NCBI GenBank assembly: GCA_001048675.1
Contig: CCKK01000018.1
Coordinates: 62,001 to 126,000 of the forward strand
Length of the DNA: 64,000 nt
Origin: Vibrio diabolicus
GTDB taxonomy: Bacteria > Pseudomonadota > Gammaproteobacteria > Enterobacterales > Vibrionaceae
Direction: 5' to 3'
The notes under the pieces were generated by a model. That model ran no database searches. It was not told the origin of the DNA and saw only the letters and a program-made list of their open reading frames with translations. Positions 27,355 to 38,543 of this stretch are shown piece after piece (position 1 is the stretch's first letter; each line of letters opens with the position of its first letter). The position numbers were made by a program, and so were the translations under genes.

Positions 27355-27375
27355 TACTGTTCAAAAAAACAAGTA
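27355..27375 (-). promoter_or_regulatory. Candidate degenerate LexA (SOS) box upstream of dinB
   Basis: TACTGT-TCAAAAAA-ACAAGTA resembles the SOS box TACTGT-N8-ACAGTA, with an additional A in the right half. It lies about 10 bases upstream of the dinB start, a known SOS gene in other bacteria. The imperfect half-site keeps this tentative. Confidence 0.4.
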
Positions 27376-27420
27376 TAAATTAAATCTGCCTTGATAGAAA
27401 TGAGAGTTTGTAAACGTGCT

Positions 27421-27654
27421 TTAATCTCGTAACATCACATCAAGCTGATCGACCAACTCTGCCCAGTCTGCGTCTTCTTCAATGGCTTGTTTGAGAAATG
27501 TGGCCTGCGAACTTGTCCAAAAGCTGGCTTCATGCAAAGGGGCTGAAGCTCTTTTGTGTCGATGTTCGTTAATAAAGTCCTTTATCTCTTGAGGAGAGCT
27601 GCCGAGGCCTAATTGTTGAAACAATTCAGCCATACCGTGTTGATGCATTTCCAT
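27421..27654 (-). CDS. DUF2789 family protein
   Basis: A 77-residue helical protein with the DUF2789 pattern: MHQHGMAELFQQLGLGSS, then EIKDFINEHR and the C-terminal acidic helix EDADWAELVDQLDVMLRD. A GGAGGAAATATGG context gives a clear ribosome-binding site. Function unknown; common in vibrios and pseudomonads. It is upstream of dinB on the same strand, 77 bases from the dinB start, with the SOS-like box between. Confidence 0.85.
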   Translation of the reverse strand: MEMHQHGMAELFQQLGLGSSPQEIKDFINEHRHKRASAPLHEASFWTSSQATFLKQAIEEDADWAELVDQLDVMLRD

Positions 27655-27830
27655 ATTTCCTCCTAAGTTAACGCGCTTTAGTTTGAGTATATAACCAAAT
27701 AACAGTTAAGTACGGTGATTAAAGGGAAATGACGTGGCAGTGAAGTCTGCACCGACTTAAGCCTCCGGTCATCCTAGATTAAACGTAGCAAGCAAAGTAT
27801 AAACTCTCAGAGAAGTAGAGCGAGAAATAT

Positions 27831-27860
27831 AAAATAACCCAGCTTTAGCTGGGTTATTTT
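27831..27860. terminator. Bidirectional terminator downstream of nqrM
   Basis: Perfect inverted repeat AAAATAACCCAGC / GCTGGGTTATTTT with loop TTTA. It ends the nqr-apbE-nqrM transcript on the minus strand. Confidence 0.9.
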
Positions 27861-27885
27861 GTATTACTCTTTGGGCGATCGATAC

Positions 27886-28119
27886 TTAAGCAATTCGATC
27901 TTTTTCCCATGCAGCCAATTTCTCAGCTCGCGCCGCTTCACGTGCTTCACGTTTCTTACGCGCGTCACATGGTTCTGGACAGTTACATACTTTCTCAATA
28001 CCTACTGCACCAAGACCGCCACAGCTACCCTTCACTACTTTCTTCTGGAAGATGTAGCCAACAGCCATCGCTGCGATTACCGCAACAAAAACTGCAAACG
28101 TAATTAGAAATGTACTCAT
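27886..28119 (-). CDS. nqrM: Na+-NQR maturation factor NqrM
   Basis: A 77-residue protein with one N-terminal membrane helix (FLITFAVFVAVIAAMAVGYIF) followed by a Cys-rich segment (GSCGGLGAVGIEKVCNCPEPC) and a basic tail. These four cysteines are the NqrM signature (formerly DUF539). NqrM is needed to place the iron centre between NqrD and NqrE. It follows apbE and the nqr operon on the same strand, as in other vibrios. Confidence 0.95.
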   Translation of the reverse strand: MSTFLITFAVFVAVIAAMAVGYIFQKKVVKGSCGGLGAVGIEKVCNCPEPCDARKKREAREAARAEKLAAWEKDRIA

Positions 28120-28141
28120 AAGAACATGCTCACTTCTGTTG

Positions 28142-29146
28142 TTATTTCTTCATGAACGGCTTGTATGCTTCCGAAGCCAGCTCTTTAAAACCATTTTCCG
28201 TCTTCACAATCATGAAAACAGGAATATTATTTTCGTTCGCAATTGCCATGCCTTTGTCTTCACCTAGCACCATAAGACCAGTTGCAAGACCATCAGCAGT
28301 CATCGACGATTTATCTAATACCGTTACAGACACCACTTTATGATGAATAGGTTTGCCTGTTCTTGGATTAATAATATGAGAGTATCTCACACCATTACTC
28401 TCAAAGTAATTACGATAGTCACCACTTGTTGCAATTGCCATGTCCCCTGGCTCAATAATTTCTTGAATTGAGCGCTCATCAATAGTCGGCTTTTCAATCG
28501 CTATGCGCCACGGCACGCCTTCACGATTCACGCCTTTGAGGCGCATTTCGCCGCCCACTTCTACCATGAAGTTATGAACCCCTTCAGATTGAAGGTAGTC
28601 AGCAACCACGTCAACCCCCCAACCTTTAGCAATAGTTGATAAATCGACATACAAGTTAGGAATATCTTTGGACAATTTATTGCCATCAACAGATAGATGA
28701 TGAATGCCAGTATTGGCTTTGCGTGCCGCTAGCTCTTCATCTGTAGGAACGACATCAGGGCGAGCTTCTGGGCCAAAGCCCCACAGGTTAACTAAAGGAC
28801 CGACTGTCACATCCAATGCGCCTAAAGTAAGACCGTTGAGACGAATCGCTTCTTTGACTACGGTTGCTGTTTGTGTCGATACAGTAAATGGCTCACTCGT
28901 TTGATGCTGGTTAAAGCGACTTAATTCTGAATCATCACGGTAAGTCGACATTTGGTCATTAACCTCTTCCAGTAAGCGATCAATTTCCGTCTGCATCGCT
29001 TTTGGCGTAGGAATACCATCTTGCTCGATATATTTGATGTTATAAGAAGTCCCCATGGTAGGGCCACTTAGATGAATTTGATCTGCTGGCTGCTCACAGC
29101 CAGCCAAAATCAATAGAGAAGCGAATGCAACAAGCCACGTTTTCAC
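28142..29146 (-). CDS. apbE: FAD:protein FMN transferase ApbE
   Basis: A 334-residue lipoprotein. The signal sequence ends in the lipobox LILAGC (Cys16). The ApbE domain shows SGPTMGTSYNIKYI, STIAKGWGVDVVADYL, VEVGGEMRLKG and YSHIINPRTGKPI, which make up the FAD- and magnesium-binding site. It transfers FMN from FAD onto Thr residues of NqrB and NqrC in the periplasm. Its place right after nqrF fits. A hairpin between nqrF and apbE may reduce its expression relative to the nqr genes. Confidence 0.95.
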   Translation of the reverse strand: MKTWLVAFASLLILAGCEQPADQIHLSGPTMGTSYNIKYIEQDGIPTPKAMQTEIDRLLEEVNDQMSTYRDDSELSRFNQHQTSEPFTVSTQTATVVKEAIRLNGLTLGALDVTVGPLVNLWGFGPEARPDVVPTDEELAARKANTGIHHLSVDGNKLSKDIPNLYVDLSTIAKGWGVDVVADYLQSEGVHNFMVEVGGEMRLKGVNREGVPWRIAIEKPTIDERSIQEIIEPGDMAIATSGDYRNYFESNGVRYSHIINPRTGKPIHHKVVSVTVLDKSSMTADGLATGLMVLGEDKGMAIANENNIPVFMIVKTENGFKELASEAYKPFMKK

Positions 29147-29245
29147 TTGTTAACTCCCAATGTTGTTGAATTGATATGGGGAATGGGACCGATTACTTAA
29201 ATCCAATTACCTATATCAACTGTTGAATATTATTTTTACTTCTAC

Positions 29246-29280
29246 AAAAAATAATGGCTAGCTCTTAGAGAGCTAGCCAT
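29246..29280 (-). terminator. Hairpin between nqrF and apbE
   Basis: Read on the minus strand, ATGGCTAGCTCT / AGAGCTAGCCAT is followed by TATTTTTTG. It is a good intrinsic terminator placed right after nqrF. Confidence 0.8.
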
Positions 29281-29301
29281 AGATTCAATCACTTGGAGGG
29301 A

Positions 29302-30525
29302 TTAACCACCGAAGTCATCTAGTAGGATGTTTTCATCCTCTACACCTAGATCTTTTAGCATGCCGATAACAGCCGCATTCATCATAGGTGGACCACACAT
29401 GTAGTATTCACAGTCTTCTGGCGCTTCGTGATCACGTAGATAGTTCTCGTAAAGAACGTTGTGAATAAAGCCAGTGTAACCATCCCAGTTATCTTCTGGA
29501 AGTGGATCAGACAGTGCACAGTGCCATACGAAGTTATCATTCTCAGCTTGTAGCATATCGAAGTCTTCTACGTAGAACATTTCACGCTTAGAACGTGCGC
29601 CGTACCAGAAAGACATCTTACGCTTAGAGTGCAGACGCTTAAGTTGGTCGAAGATGTGTGAGCGCATCGGAGCCATACCAGCACCACCACCAACGAATAC
29701 CATTTCTGCATCTGTATCTTTCGCAAAGAACTCACCAAATGGACCAGAAATAGTACACTTGTCACCTTCTTTTAGAGACCAGATGTACGAAGACATGATG
29801 CCTGGTGGTACGTCTGGGTTGTTCGGCGGCGGAGTTGCGATACGAACGTTAAGCATGATGATACCGTGCTCTTCTGGGTAGTTAGCCATTGAGTATGCAC
29901 GGATTGTCTCTTCGTTAACTTTAGACTCGTAACGGAAAAGGTTGAACTTCTCCCAGTCTTCACGGTATTCCTCAGGAATATCGTAGTCTGCGTATTTCAC
30001 GTGGTGAGCAGGTGCTTCAATCTGGATGTAACCACCAGCACGGAAAGGTACTGATTCGCCATCTGGAATTTGTAGCTTAAGCTCTTTGATGAATGTCGCT
30101 TTGTTATCGTTAGAGATAACGGTACATTCCCACTTCTTAACGCCGAAGATTTCTTCAGGAAGCTCGATGTCCATGTCAGTTTTCATAGCAACCTGACACG
30201 CTAGACGCTCACCTTCACGTGCTTCACCTTTAGTAATATGGTCAAGCTCGGTTGGTAGGATGTCGCCACCACCTGATTTAACTTTTACGCGACACTGACC
30301 ACATGAGCCACCGCCACCACAAGCAGAAGATACGAATACGCCAGCACCGGCTAGAGCACTCAGTAGCTTACCACCTGGTTGTGTAACGATCGCCAGAGAA
30401 GGGTCATCGTTCACAGAAATTGTAATGTCACCTGTTGGTACAAGCTTAGACTTAGCGAAAAGAATCACTAGTACTAGTGCAAGTACGATCAGAGTAAACA
30501 TCACTACACCAAGAATAATGTCCAT
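29302..30525 (-). CDS. nqrF: Na+-NQR subunit F
   Basis: The 407-residue NADH-oxidising subunit. An N-terminal membrane helix ([19 protein letters not shown]) is followed by a [2Fe-2S] ferredoxin domain ([16 protein letters not shown]), an FAD-binding domain ([10 protein letters not shown]) and an NADH-binding domain ([19 protein letters not shown]). It takes electrons from NADH on the cytoplasmic side and passes them to the rest of the complex. Last gene of nqrABCDEF; 33 bases after nqrE. Confidence 0.97.
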
Positions 30526-30558
30526 TGACTATTCCTTAATTGTTGCGGTTTACCCGAC

Positions 30559-31155
30559 TTACAGTTGAACACCAGAGAAAGACATAAAGCCTAACGCCAT
30601 AAGACCTACAGTGATAAATGTGATACCAAGACCACGTAGACCTGGAGGTACGTCAGAGTACTTCATCTTCTCACGGATACCTGCAAGAGCAACGATTGCC
30701 AGCATCCAGCCCACACCAGAGCCGAAACCGTAAACGATAGATTCAGCAAAGTTGTAGTCACGTTGTACCATGAAAGATACACCACCGAAGATTGCACAGT
30801 TTACTGTGATCAGCGGTAGGAAGATGCCTAGCGCGTTGTACAAAGGTGGGAAGAAACGGTCTAGAACCATCTCTAGAATCTGTACAAGTGCTGCAATTAC
30901 ACCGATAAAGGTGATGAAGTTTAGGAAGCTAAGGTCCACGCCCTCAACTAACGCGTTCTCTCTCAGAACTAGGTTGTATACTAGGTTGTTCACAGGAACA
31001 GCGATGGTCAGTACTACCACAACTGCAACACCTAGGCCGAAAGAGGTCTTAACCTTCTTAGATACGGCAAGGAAAGTACACATACCTAGGAAGAAAGACA
31101 GAGCCATGTTTTCGATGAAAATCGATTTAACTAACAGACTAATGTAATGTTCCAT
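30559..31155 (-). CDS. nqrE: Na+-NQR subunit E
   Basis: A 198-residue integral membrane protein with six predicted helices. It shows [20 protein letters not shown] and the symmetrical partner [16 protein letters not shown]. The Cys residues in these two half-helices, with those in NqrD, hold the intramembrane iron centre. Length is as in other vibrios. Confidence 0.96.
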   Translation of the reverse strand: MEHYISLLVKSIFIENMALSFFLGMCTFLAVSKKVKTSFGLGVAVVVVLTIAVPVNNLVYNLVLRENALVEGVDLSFLNFITFIGVIAALVQILEMVLDRFFPPLYNALGIFLPLITVNCAIFGGVSFMVQRDYNFAESIVYGFGSGVGWMLAIVALAGIREKMKYSDVPPGLRGLGITFITVGLMALGFMSFSGVQL

Positions 31156-31162
31156 GACGTCC

Positions 31163-31795
31163 TTACTCCTTCGCTTCTACTTGTTCTGGTTTCAGAATAC
31201 GGATTACCCAGATAAGGAAGCCGATTAGGAAGAATGCTGATGGTGCTAGTAGCATTAGGCCGTTAGGCTGGTACCAACCACCGTTGCTCACTAGAGGTAG
31301 AACTTCTAGGCCAAATAGTTTGCCTGAGCCAAATAGCTCACGGAAGAAACCTACAGTGATAAGAACGAAGCCGTAACCTAGACCGTTACCAATACCGTCA
31401 ATAAGAGATGGTACTGGCGCAGACTTCATTGCGAATGCTTCAGCACGACCCATTACGATACAGTTAGTGATAATCAGACCAACGAATACAGATAGCTGTT
31501 TAGAGATATCGTATAGGTAAGCTTTTAGCACCTGGTCTACCACGATTACTAGCGATGCGATAATTGCCATCTGAACGATGATACGCACACTGTTAGGAAT
31601 GTGGTTACGGATCAATGAAACAGAGAAGTTAGACAACGCAGTTACAAATGTTACCGCTAGCGTCATTACAAAAGCTGTTTCTAGTTTAGTTGTTACTGCA
31701 AGAGCAGAACATACACCAAGAACTTGTAGCGCGATTGGGTTGTTATCCAATACTGGCGCTAGAATGCTCTTTTTAACGTTTTGTGCACTAGACAT
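31163..31795 (-). CDS. nqrD: Na+-NQR subunit D
   Basis: A 210-residue membrane protein paralogous to NqrE in inverted topology, with [19 protein letters not shown] and [19 protein letters not shown]. The two Cys match the iron ligands. Starts at the nqrC stop codon and ends seven bases before nqrE, so the genes are tightly coupled. Confidence 0.96.
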   Translation of the reverse strand: MSSAQNVKKSILAPVLDNNPIALQVLGVCSALAVTTKLETAFVMTLAVTFVTALSNFSVSLIRNHIPNSVRIIVQMAIIASLVIVVDQVLKAYLYDISKQLSVFVGLIITNCIVMGRAEAFAMKSAPVPSLIDGIGNGLGYGFVLITVGFFRELFGSGKLFGLEVLPLVSNGGWYQPNGLMLLAPSAFFLIGFLIWVIRILKPEQVEAKE

Positions 31796-32565
31796 TAGTT
31801 AAGTTCTCCGTCACGAACTTTTGCTAGGAAAGGACCAAAGCCCTTGTCACCTAACCAGAAGTCAAATGTGTGTTGAACACCATTACTAGTGAGCGTTGCT
31901 CCTGATAGGCCATCAACACCGTGCTCAGAACCTTGCGGTGCGCCGCCTTTCACGACCTTAATCGCTGGCTGATGATCTTCATTGTACAATTTCTTGCCAA
32001 TGAATTGATCGCGCCATGAAGGGTTCTCTACTTCACCACCAAGTCCAGGAGTTTCACCTTGCTCGTAGTAAGTAATAGCAGACACAGTGTTACCATCAGT
32101 TTCAACGGCTACAAAGGCATACATCATCGACCATAGTCCTTTACCGTGCATAGGCAAGATAACTTTTTGGACTTCATCTTGGTCTTTTACTAAGTACACC
32201 ACTGCTGTATTCGCACGACGACGGATATCAGCGACGTCTTCTTCTGGTGTCAATGCGATTGAACGTTCTGCATCTTTTGATGCTTCACGCTGATCGTACG
32301 TAGATGCATTACCCTCAGTAAAGTTACCTGTTTCAAGGTCTACCAGACGAGGTTCGATGTACTCAGCAAATAGCTCTGGTACTTTCTTACCGTTCGCGTC
32401 AATGCCTGCAACTTCAACGATCTTTGATTGCTTATCTAGGACAGCGTTAGCTTTTTGCTTATCACGCAGACCTACTGCTGCTGTTGATACGATGATTGAA
32501 CAAACAAGGCTCAACCCGATAACAACACCCAGCGTCTTTTTAATGCTGTCGTTATTACTTGCCAT
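31795..32565 (-). CDS. nqrC: Na+-NQR subunit C
   Basis: A 256-residue protein with one N-terminal membrane helix ([20 protein letters not shown]) and a periplasmic FMN-binding domain. The flavinylation motif is [10 protein letters not shown], in which the second Thr carries FMN linked by Apb[17 protein letters not shown] is also typical. Overlaps nqrB by 11 bases. Confidence 0.96.
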   Translation of the reverse strand: MASNNDSIKKTLGVVIGLSLVCSIIVSTAAVGLRDKQKANAVLDKQSKIVEVAGIDANGKKVPELFAEYIEPRLVDLETGNFTEGNASTYDQREASKDAERSIALTPEEDVADIRRRANTAVVYLVKDQDEVQKVILPMHGKGLWSMMYAFVAVETDGNTVSAITYYEQGETPGLGGEVENPSWRDQFIGKKLYNEDHQPAIKVVKGGAPQGSEHGVDGLSGATLTSNGVQHTFDFWLGDKGFGPFLAKVRDGELN

Positions 32566-33799
32566 AGCGTGCTAGTCTCCGCTTGATGTTCTTCTCAATC
32601 ACTACATGGTCGAACAGAGGTGCGAATAGGTTCGCGAATAGAATCGCCAGCATCATACCTTCTGGGTACGCCGGGTTAACTACACGGATCATCACACACA
32701 TTGCACCAATCAGGATGCCGTACCACCATTTACCTTTGTTAGTAAATGACGCTGATACTGGGTCCGTTGCCATGAAGAACATACCGAATGCAAAACCACC
32801 TAGAACTAGGTGCCAGTGCCATGGCATGTTGAACATTGGGTTAGTGTCAGAACCGATCACGTTAAACAGAGTCGATACTGCAATCATACCGATCATTACG
32901 CCCGCAATGATGCGCCATGAAGCGATTCGCATGTAAACGATCATCGCTGCACCGATCATTAGAGCTAGAGTCGATACTTCACCAATAGAGCCAGGGATGT
33001 TACCGATGAAAGCGTCCATCCAAGTGATAGGAGAACCAGTTACAGTGTTAACTAGAGCACCGTTACCACCTTGAGCCCATTGGCTAAGAGCAGTTGCACC
33101 AGAGAAGCCGTCAGCTGCAGTCCATACTACGTCACCCGAGATTTGCGCTGGGTAAGCGAAGAATAGGAATGCACGACCTGCAAGTGCAGGGTTAAGGAAG
33201 TTACGACCTGTACCACCGAAGATCTCTTTCGCAACAACAACACCAAATGTGATACCTAGTGCCGCTTGCCATAGAGGTAGCGTTGGTGGAACGATAAGTG
33301 CGAACAAGATAGAAGTAACAAAGAAGCCTTCGTTTACTTCGTGCTTACGCACCATACAGAAAAGCACTTCCCAGAAACCACCAACAAGGAATACTGTTGC
33401 GTAGATAGGTAGGAAGTAGGTCGCACCTAGTAGCATCTTGCTGCCAACCCCTGCATCAGCGGCAATCGTTCCGCCCAGCATTTCAGTTAGCCAGTAGTGC
33501 CAGTTACCAGAGATAACTGTCGCTAGTTGATCACCAGCGTACATGTGGTTAAGCGCTGCAATAGCTTGGCCACCTGCGTTGTACATACCCCAGAACATTG
33601 CTGGGAATACCGCAAACCAAACCATGATCATGATACGTTTTAGGTCAACGCTATCACGAACGTGCGAGCTTTTATTTGTTACGATACCTGGAGTGTAAAA
33701 AACTGTTGCTACAGCTTCGTACAGGGCAAACCATTTTTCGTGTTTACCACCAGGCTCAAAATGATGCTCGATGTCTTCAAGAAACTTTTTAAGAGCCAT
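32555..33799 (-). CDS. nqrB: Na+-NQR subunit B
   Basis: A 414-residue, ten-helix membrane subunit that binds riboflavin and covalent FMN. The flavinylation site is in [12 protein letters not shown], and [20 protein letters not shown] is a conserved channel helix. The frame is open to 33835, but the ATG at 33799 ([19 protein letters not shown]) is the standard start, five bases after the nqrA stop. Confidence 0.96.
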   Translation of the reverse strand: MALKKFLEDIEHHFEPGGKHEKWFALYEAVATVFYTPGIVTNKSSHVRDSVDLKRIMIMVWFAVFPAMFWGMYNAGGQAIAALNHMYAGDQLATVISGNWHYWLTEMLGGTIAADAGVGSKMLLGATYFLPIYATVFLVGGFWEVLFCMVRKHEVNEGFFVTSILFALIVPPTLPLWQAALGITFGVVVAKEIFGGTGRNFLNPALAGRAFLFFAYPAQISGDVVWTAADGFSGATALSQWAQGGNGALVNTVTGSPITWMDAFIGNIPGSIGEVSTLALMIGAAMIVYMRIASWRIIAGVMIGMIAVSTLFNVIGSDTNPMFNMPWHWHLVLGGFAFGMFFMATDPVSASFTNKGKWWYGILIGAMCVMIRVVNPAYPEGMMLAILFANLFAPLFDHVVIEKNIKRRLARYGK

Positions 33800-33804
33800 G
33801 AAAA

Positions 33805-35145
33805 TTACCCTTCCTTCTCGATAGTATCTAGGCATTCACGAAGTAACGTACCGTACTCGTACTTACCTGGACATACAAAGGTACACAATGCTAGATCTTC
33901 TTCATCCAGTTCAAGCGCACCCAGTGCTTGAGCACTGTCTGTATCACCTGCACATAGATCACGAAGCAGCAGAGTAGGCTCCATATCTAGAGGCATTACG
34001 CGTTCGTAGTTGCCAATTGGAACCATTGAACGATCACTACCATTGGTCGTCGTTGTCATATTGAACAACTGACCTTTGAATACGTGACCAAGGAAAGAGC
34101 GAGTTACCGAGAACTTATTCTTACCAGGCATTGCCCAGCCAAATAGTTCTTTCTCACGGCCTTCACGTAATACAGAAACCTGTTGATGGTAACGGCCAAG
34201 GTATGCGTGTGGACCAGTTGCATGTGTACCTGTCAGTACAGAACCAGAAATCACACGAACTTCGCCAGGCATCAGCTCGTTATCTGTTAGGTCATCCAAG
34301 CTTGCACCGATTACGGTACGAACTAGACGAGGGTTATTCACAACTGGACCAGCTAGAGACACAACACGATCTGTGTATAGCTCACCAGTTAGGAACAGCT
34401 TACCGAACGCGATAACGTCTTGGTAGTTGATGCTCCATGCCACATTTTCTGCATTCACTGGGTATAGGAAATGCATGTGGGTGCCAGCAAGACCTGCTGG
34501 GTGAGGGCCATCGAAGACGTGTTCTTCTACGTTAGACTGTGAAGAGCGTGGCAAACTAGTGCCAGATTTACATACGTAAACCTTGCCTTCTGTCAGGGCT
34601 GAAAGAATGTCTAGACCAGCAATGAATGCTTCTTGTTGCTCATTAATGATCAACTCAGGCTTAGCTGCTAATGGATTAGTATCCATTGCAGTTACGAAAA
34701 TAGCCTTAGTAGAAGACTCGATTGCAGGAACCTTGCTAAACGGACGAGTACGTAAAGCGGTCCATAGGCCAGAGTCAACCAACTGAGTCTTGATCACTTC
34801 ACGATCTAGACCTGAAAGTTGAGCGGCTTCGAACTTATCAAATGTCACCTGCTCTTCACCTGCCACTTCAATCACTACAGATTGAAGGACACGTTTAGCG
34901 CCACGGTTAACTTCGATCACTTTACCGGCTGCTGGTGCAGTAAATTTCACGCCAGGGTTCTTTTTATCTTCAAAAAGAACTTGCGCTTTTTTCACTTCAT
35001 CACCAACGCGGACATGCATGGTAGGACGCATGCCAACGTACTCTTCGCCAAGCAAGGCGACTTTTTTGATGGTCTTACCATCATTAATCACCTGGGATGG
35101 AGTTCCTGCGATAGGAAGATCCAAGCCCTTCTTTATTGTAATCAT
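33805..35145 (-). CDS. nqrA: Na+-NQR subunit A
   Basis: The 446-residue cytoplasmic subunit, which lies near the quinone site. It opens with [20 protein letters not shown] and has a barrel-sandwich-like segment ([20 protein letters not shown]) and [19 protein letters not shown]. The frame is open to 35244, but the ATG at 35145 is where family similarity starts. First gene of the nqr operon; its leader is discussed in the upstream gap entry. Confidence 0.96.
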   Translation of the reverse strand: MITIKKGLDLPIAGTPSQVINDGKTIKKVALLGEEYVGMRPTMHVRVGDEVKKAQVLFEDKKNPGVKFTAPAAGKVIEVNRGAKRVLQSVVIEVAGEEQVTFDKFEAAQLSGLDREVIKTQLVDSGLWTALRTRPFSKVPAIESSTKAIFVTAMDTNPLAAKPELIINEQQEAFIAGLDILSALTEGKVYVCKSGTSLPRSSQSNVEEHVFDGPHPAGLAGTHMHFLYPVNAENVAWSINYQDVIAFGKLFLTGELYTDRVVSLAGPVVNNPRLVRTVIGASLDDLTDNELMPGEVRVISGSVLTGTHATGPHAYLGRYHQQVSVLREGREKELFGWAMPGKNKFSVTRSFLGHVFKGQLFNMTTTTNGSDRSMVPIGNYERVMPLDMEPTLLLRDLCAGDTDSAQALGALELDEEDLALCTFVCPGKYEYGTLLRECLDTIEKEG

Positions 35146-35618
35146 ACGCACTTGCACTACTTTTATCGGGAAAAAGATTCTTTTGATTGCGTAACTTTTA
35201 GACACGACATCAGTGTCCGGTTTTGATGTTGTTTTAAACATCAAAATCGCAACATCCTATTAAAAATCTCGTCACAAGGAATACGCGAGATTTATCAGGT
35301 GCCGTAGTCTAGCATTTTTTAGGAACTTGATGCCATGACCAATCATTAGAATAGAGGGGTTATTTCGGTAGAATCAGGTCTAAAAGGTCAAAGAATAGTC
35401 ATAACTTTGACCGATCGCACAAATGCCATATTCCATACATATCTTATGGAAAAGTCATATTCATCGCCTGAAATATCCTGCAATTTCCATTCATTTGTTG
35501 AAACACTGTTAACACATTTTTTAACCAGAATTTGTGCCACATCAATGCCCCTAAAGAATGTAAAACGAAAAAAGATGGCCTTGGCCACCTTTTCTCTGCA
35601 CCTTTATATTTTGCGTCT
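35146..35618. other. Intergenic region between nqrA and bolA (nqr promoter region)
   Basis: No convincing gene. The part next to bolA holds its terminator (35567-35595). On the minus strand, TGCTAGACT at about 35314-35306 looks like an extended -10 element some 160 bases upstream of nqrA, giving a long leader; this is a guess from consensus. A short open frame at 35407-35622 runs antisense and lacks any sign of being a gene. Confidence 0.4.
35567..35595 (-). terminator. Intrinsic terminator of bolA
   Basis: On the minus strand AAAAGGTGGCC-AA-GGCCATCTTTTTT forms a stem with one mismatch followed by a T-run, 24 bases after the bolA stop codon. Confidence 0.82.
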
Positions 35619-35936
<318 letters not shown>

Positions 35937-36170
35937 TCATTGATGCGAATTCCATAAGTATATACCTAAGTAAAGCAGACGTGTATCACTCAAACATCAC
36001 TCTCATTATTGATGCATTTTACGTTCAACTGATTTCAAAGCGCTTGACGCTATGAACATGCCTAGAGAGCGACCACCACTGAACACGTAAAATTTGACAG
36101 CTTTTTGTATCTCGACACGTCATCATTTGCGACAATAACACTTAATTTCTAAATCAACTTACATTTAGCT

Positions 36171-37325
36171 ATGAAAACCGAACTGAATCTTCACGAGCGA
36201 AGCTTAACACTTCATCGTTTCCCAAAACGCAGCAATGAAACTCTACAAGCGTGGGATGCCGGTGATGAGTATCTTATTAATCATGTTGAAGAACTTGCTT
36301 TGCCAGACAATCAAAACATCCTCGTGATTAATGACAGCTTTGGTGCCCTCTCCTGCTGGTTTTCAGAAAAGCACTATGTGACGCTAATGAGTGATTCTTT
36401 CATTTCTCATAAAGGTGTGCAGCAGAACCTTGAGCAAAACCAGTGCAATAAGGTAGCGTTTGCAACCACAATGGATCCCGTACCTTCCAATACTGATCTC
36501 GTATTGCTGCAACTGCCAAAAAGTAACCGTCACCTCGTTTGGATACTCAGTCAGTTAAGAAAAGCACTGCCTGCATCCTGCCCCATCATTGCAGTTAATA
36601 AAGCGAAAGACATTCATACTTCAACGCTAAAACTGTTTGAAAAATACTTGGGTGAGACAAAAACATCTCTGGCATGGAAAAAGCACCGATTGGTATTTGC
36701 TCAAGCAACGGTTGAACCAACAATTGAAGTGAGCCCTTTCACTACTTGGCGCGTTGATGGCGAAGATATCGAACTCAAGAACATGCCAAATGTCTATTCA
36801 GGAGAAAGCTTAGATTTAGGTGCGCGTTTTATGCTGCAGCACCTACCTCAAGACCCATTGATAGATAATGTTATCGATCTCGGTTGCGGTAATGGTGTTC
36901 TGTCTGTGAAGTTTGGTCAGCTGAATCCGAATGCTCGATTAACATGTGTTGATGAAAGCTTTATGGCGCTTGAGTCCGCGAAGCAGAACCTGCTAGATAA
37001 CCTTGGTGAAGATAGAGACATACAGTGTGTTGCAAACAATTGTTTGGACGGTTTTAAACACAACAGCTGCTCTATGATTATGTGTAACCCACCCTTTCAC
37101 CAACAGCAGGCAATCACCGATCATATTGCTTGGCAAATGTTCTGTGATGCAAAGCAAGTATTAAGTGAAGGTGGTAAGTTACTGGTGATTGGAAATCGTC
37201 ATCTTGGTTACGACGCAAAACTAAAACGGCTGTTTGGCGATAAGAATGTGAAACTTATCGCTTCCAACAATAAGTTTGTGATTTTACAGGCCACAAAAAA
37301 TCCTGCTAAATTAAGCGCAAAATAA
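36171..37325 (+). CDS. rlmG: 23S rRNA (guanine(1835)-N(2))-methyltransferase RlmG
   Basis: A 384-residue protein with a duplicated methyltransferase fold. The C-terminal half holds the SAM site VIDLGCGNGVLSVKFGQ and the catalytic NPPF (306-309). The N-terminal half is a degenerate copy (NILVINDSFGALSCWF) that binds RNA. The sequence ARFMLQHLPQ and overall length fit RlmG better than RsmC. It methylates G1835 of 23S rRNA. It lies upstream of yajG with a 32-base gap. Confidence 0.9.
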   Translation: MKTELNLHERSLTLHRFPKRSNETLQAWDAGDEYLINHVEELALPDNQNILVINDSFGALSCWFSEKHYVTLMSDSFISHKGVQQNLEQNQCNKVAFATTMDPVPSNTDLVLLQLPKSNRHLVWILSQLRKALPASCPIIAVNKAKDIHTSTLKLFEKYLGETKTSLAWKKHRLVFAQATVEPTIEVSPFTTWRVDGEDIELKNMPNVYSGESLDLGARFMLQHLPQDPLIDNVIDLGCGNGVLSVKFGQLNPNARLTCVDESFMALESAKQNLLDNLGEDRDIQCVANNCLDGFKHNSCSMIMCNPPFHQQQAITDHIAWQMFCDAKQVLSEGGKLLVIGNRHLGYDAKLKRLFGDKNVKLIASNNKFVILQATKNPAKLSAK

Positions 37326-37357
37326 GCTTTAGCAAAATAGTTAAAAGGAATAATAAA

Positions 37358-37927
37358 ATGAGAAAATTGGTACTTGCGGCTTCGGTTGCGTTGCTTGCTG
37401 CGTGTTCAGCGCCTCAACAGCCTCAGCTGAATTTGATGCCAGAAAGCACACTGAGCACCAATCCAATTGTTCAAGGCAAGACTTACAGTTTGACCAGCAA
37501 AGATGTACGTGCAGCGCAGTACGTGGCGTTGGTGGATAACGGCCGTTCGAACATTCTTCCTCTTCATGCTAAACAGAATTTACGTATTGCGTTAGAAGAA
37601 TCATTAGAGAAGCAGTTTTCATCTCAAGGCTTCCATGCCGATCTAAACAGCAACAATGCAATTGAATTAAACGTTCAAGAAGCATTAGTTAACGTAAAAC
37701 ATTCGGTGATGGAAAATGAGATGGATGCGAAAGTCGTGCTTGAAATCACCGCAGAAACACCAGAAGGCAAACTGGTCAAAACTTACACAGGCACTGCGAA
37801 GCGTTCTGGCACATTGAGTGCGTCTGATGCCGACATTGAGCAAACACTGAATGATGTAGTGACATTAACACTTAAAGAAATTGCCAAAGATCCTGAGCTT
37901 CGTCAGTACATGCAGGAGCGTTTCTAA
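37358..37927 (+). CDS. yajG: YajG family lipoprotein
   Basis: A 189-residue lipoprotein with signal sequence and lipobox LLAACS (Cys16), then the YajG domain (ALEESLEKQFSSQGFHADL, TYTGTAKRSGTLSAS). Anchored in the outer or inner membrane; function unknown. The order yajG, cyclophilin, ampG resembles E. coli, where yajG and ampG are adjacent. Overlaps the next gene by one base. Confidence 0.9.
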   Translation: MRKLVLAASVALLAACSAPQQPQLNLMPESTLSTNPIVQGKTYSLTSKDVRAAQYVALVDNGRSNILPLHAKQNLRIALEESLEKQFSSQGFHADLNSNNAIELNVQEALVNVKHSVMENEMDAKVVLEITAETPEGKLVKTYTGTAKRSGTLSASDADIEQTLNDVVTLTLKEIAKDPELRQYMQERF

Positions 37928-38472
37928 TGTTACGCAAGGCAATTCTTTCTCTCGCGCTACTCAGCTGCAGCGTTTGGGCTGTACCAAAAGTGGCGTTTGA
38001 AACAACGTTAGGTTCATTTACTGTCGAACTGAATGAAGAGAAAGCGCCGATTACGGTAGCGAACTTCCTGAAATATGTAGAAGACGGTAGCTATGAAGGC
38101 ACTATTTTTCACCGCGTTATTCCAGGCTTTATGGCGCAAGGTGGTGGCTTTAACCAAGATATGCAAATGGTGAAGACTTACGCTCCAATCAAAAACGAGG
38201 GTAATAACGGTTTAAATAACGACCGTGCGACGATTGCAATGGCGCGCACCAACGCGCCTGACTCTGCTACTCGTCAGTTTTTTATCAATTTAGTCGACAA
38301 TGATTTTCTAAACTACGGCGCTCGTCCACCGGGTTATGCGGTATTTGGCGAGGTCACGGAAGGATTCGACATTATCCAAAAAATGGCAAAACAGCCAACT
38401 AAGACGACTCGCGGTATGCGTGATGTTCCCGAGACTCAAATCGTCATCACTAAAGCAACACTACTTAAATAG
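37927..38472 (+). CDS. ppiA: Periplasmic peptidyl-prolyl cis-trans isomerase (cyclophilin)
   Basis: A 181-residue cyclophilin with a signal peptide (MLRKAILSLALLSCSVWAVP). Active-site blocks are FHRVIPGFMAQGGGF (catalytic Arg), ATIAMARTNAPDSATRQFFI and AVFGEVTEGFDIIQKM. The leader makes it the periplasmic (PpiA) rather than cytoplasmic (PpiB) form; it helps envelope proteins fold. Starts within the yajG stop codon. A terminator follows. Confidence 0.9.
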   Translation: MLRKAILSLALLSCSVWAVPKVAFETTLGSFTVELNEEKAPITVANFLKYVEDGSYEGTIFHRVIPGFMAQGGGFNQDMQMVKTYAPIKNEGNNGLNNDRATIAMARTNAPDSATRQFFINLVDNDFLNYGARPPGYAVFGEVTEGFDIIQKMAKQPTKTTRGMRDVPETQIVITKATLLK

Positions 38473-38481
38473 CCAAAACGA

Positions 38482-38513
38482 TAAGCCCTTTGAATAATCG
38501 AAGGGCTTTCTCT
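38482..38513 (+). terminator. Intrinsic terminator after ppiA
   Basis: Stem AAGCCCTT / AAGGGCTT with loop TGAATAATCG followed by TCTCTTT. It separates ppiA from the ampG-like gene. Confidence 0.78.
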
Positions 38514-38543
38514 TTCAACGGCTTCATTTTATTGGATTGATTT

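Noticed and set aside
32087..32936. Antisense frames through nqrC/nqrB
   Set aside because: They follow the reverse of well-conserved nqr codons and have no independent support.
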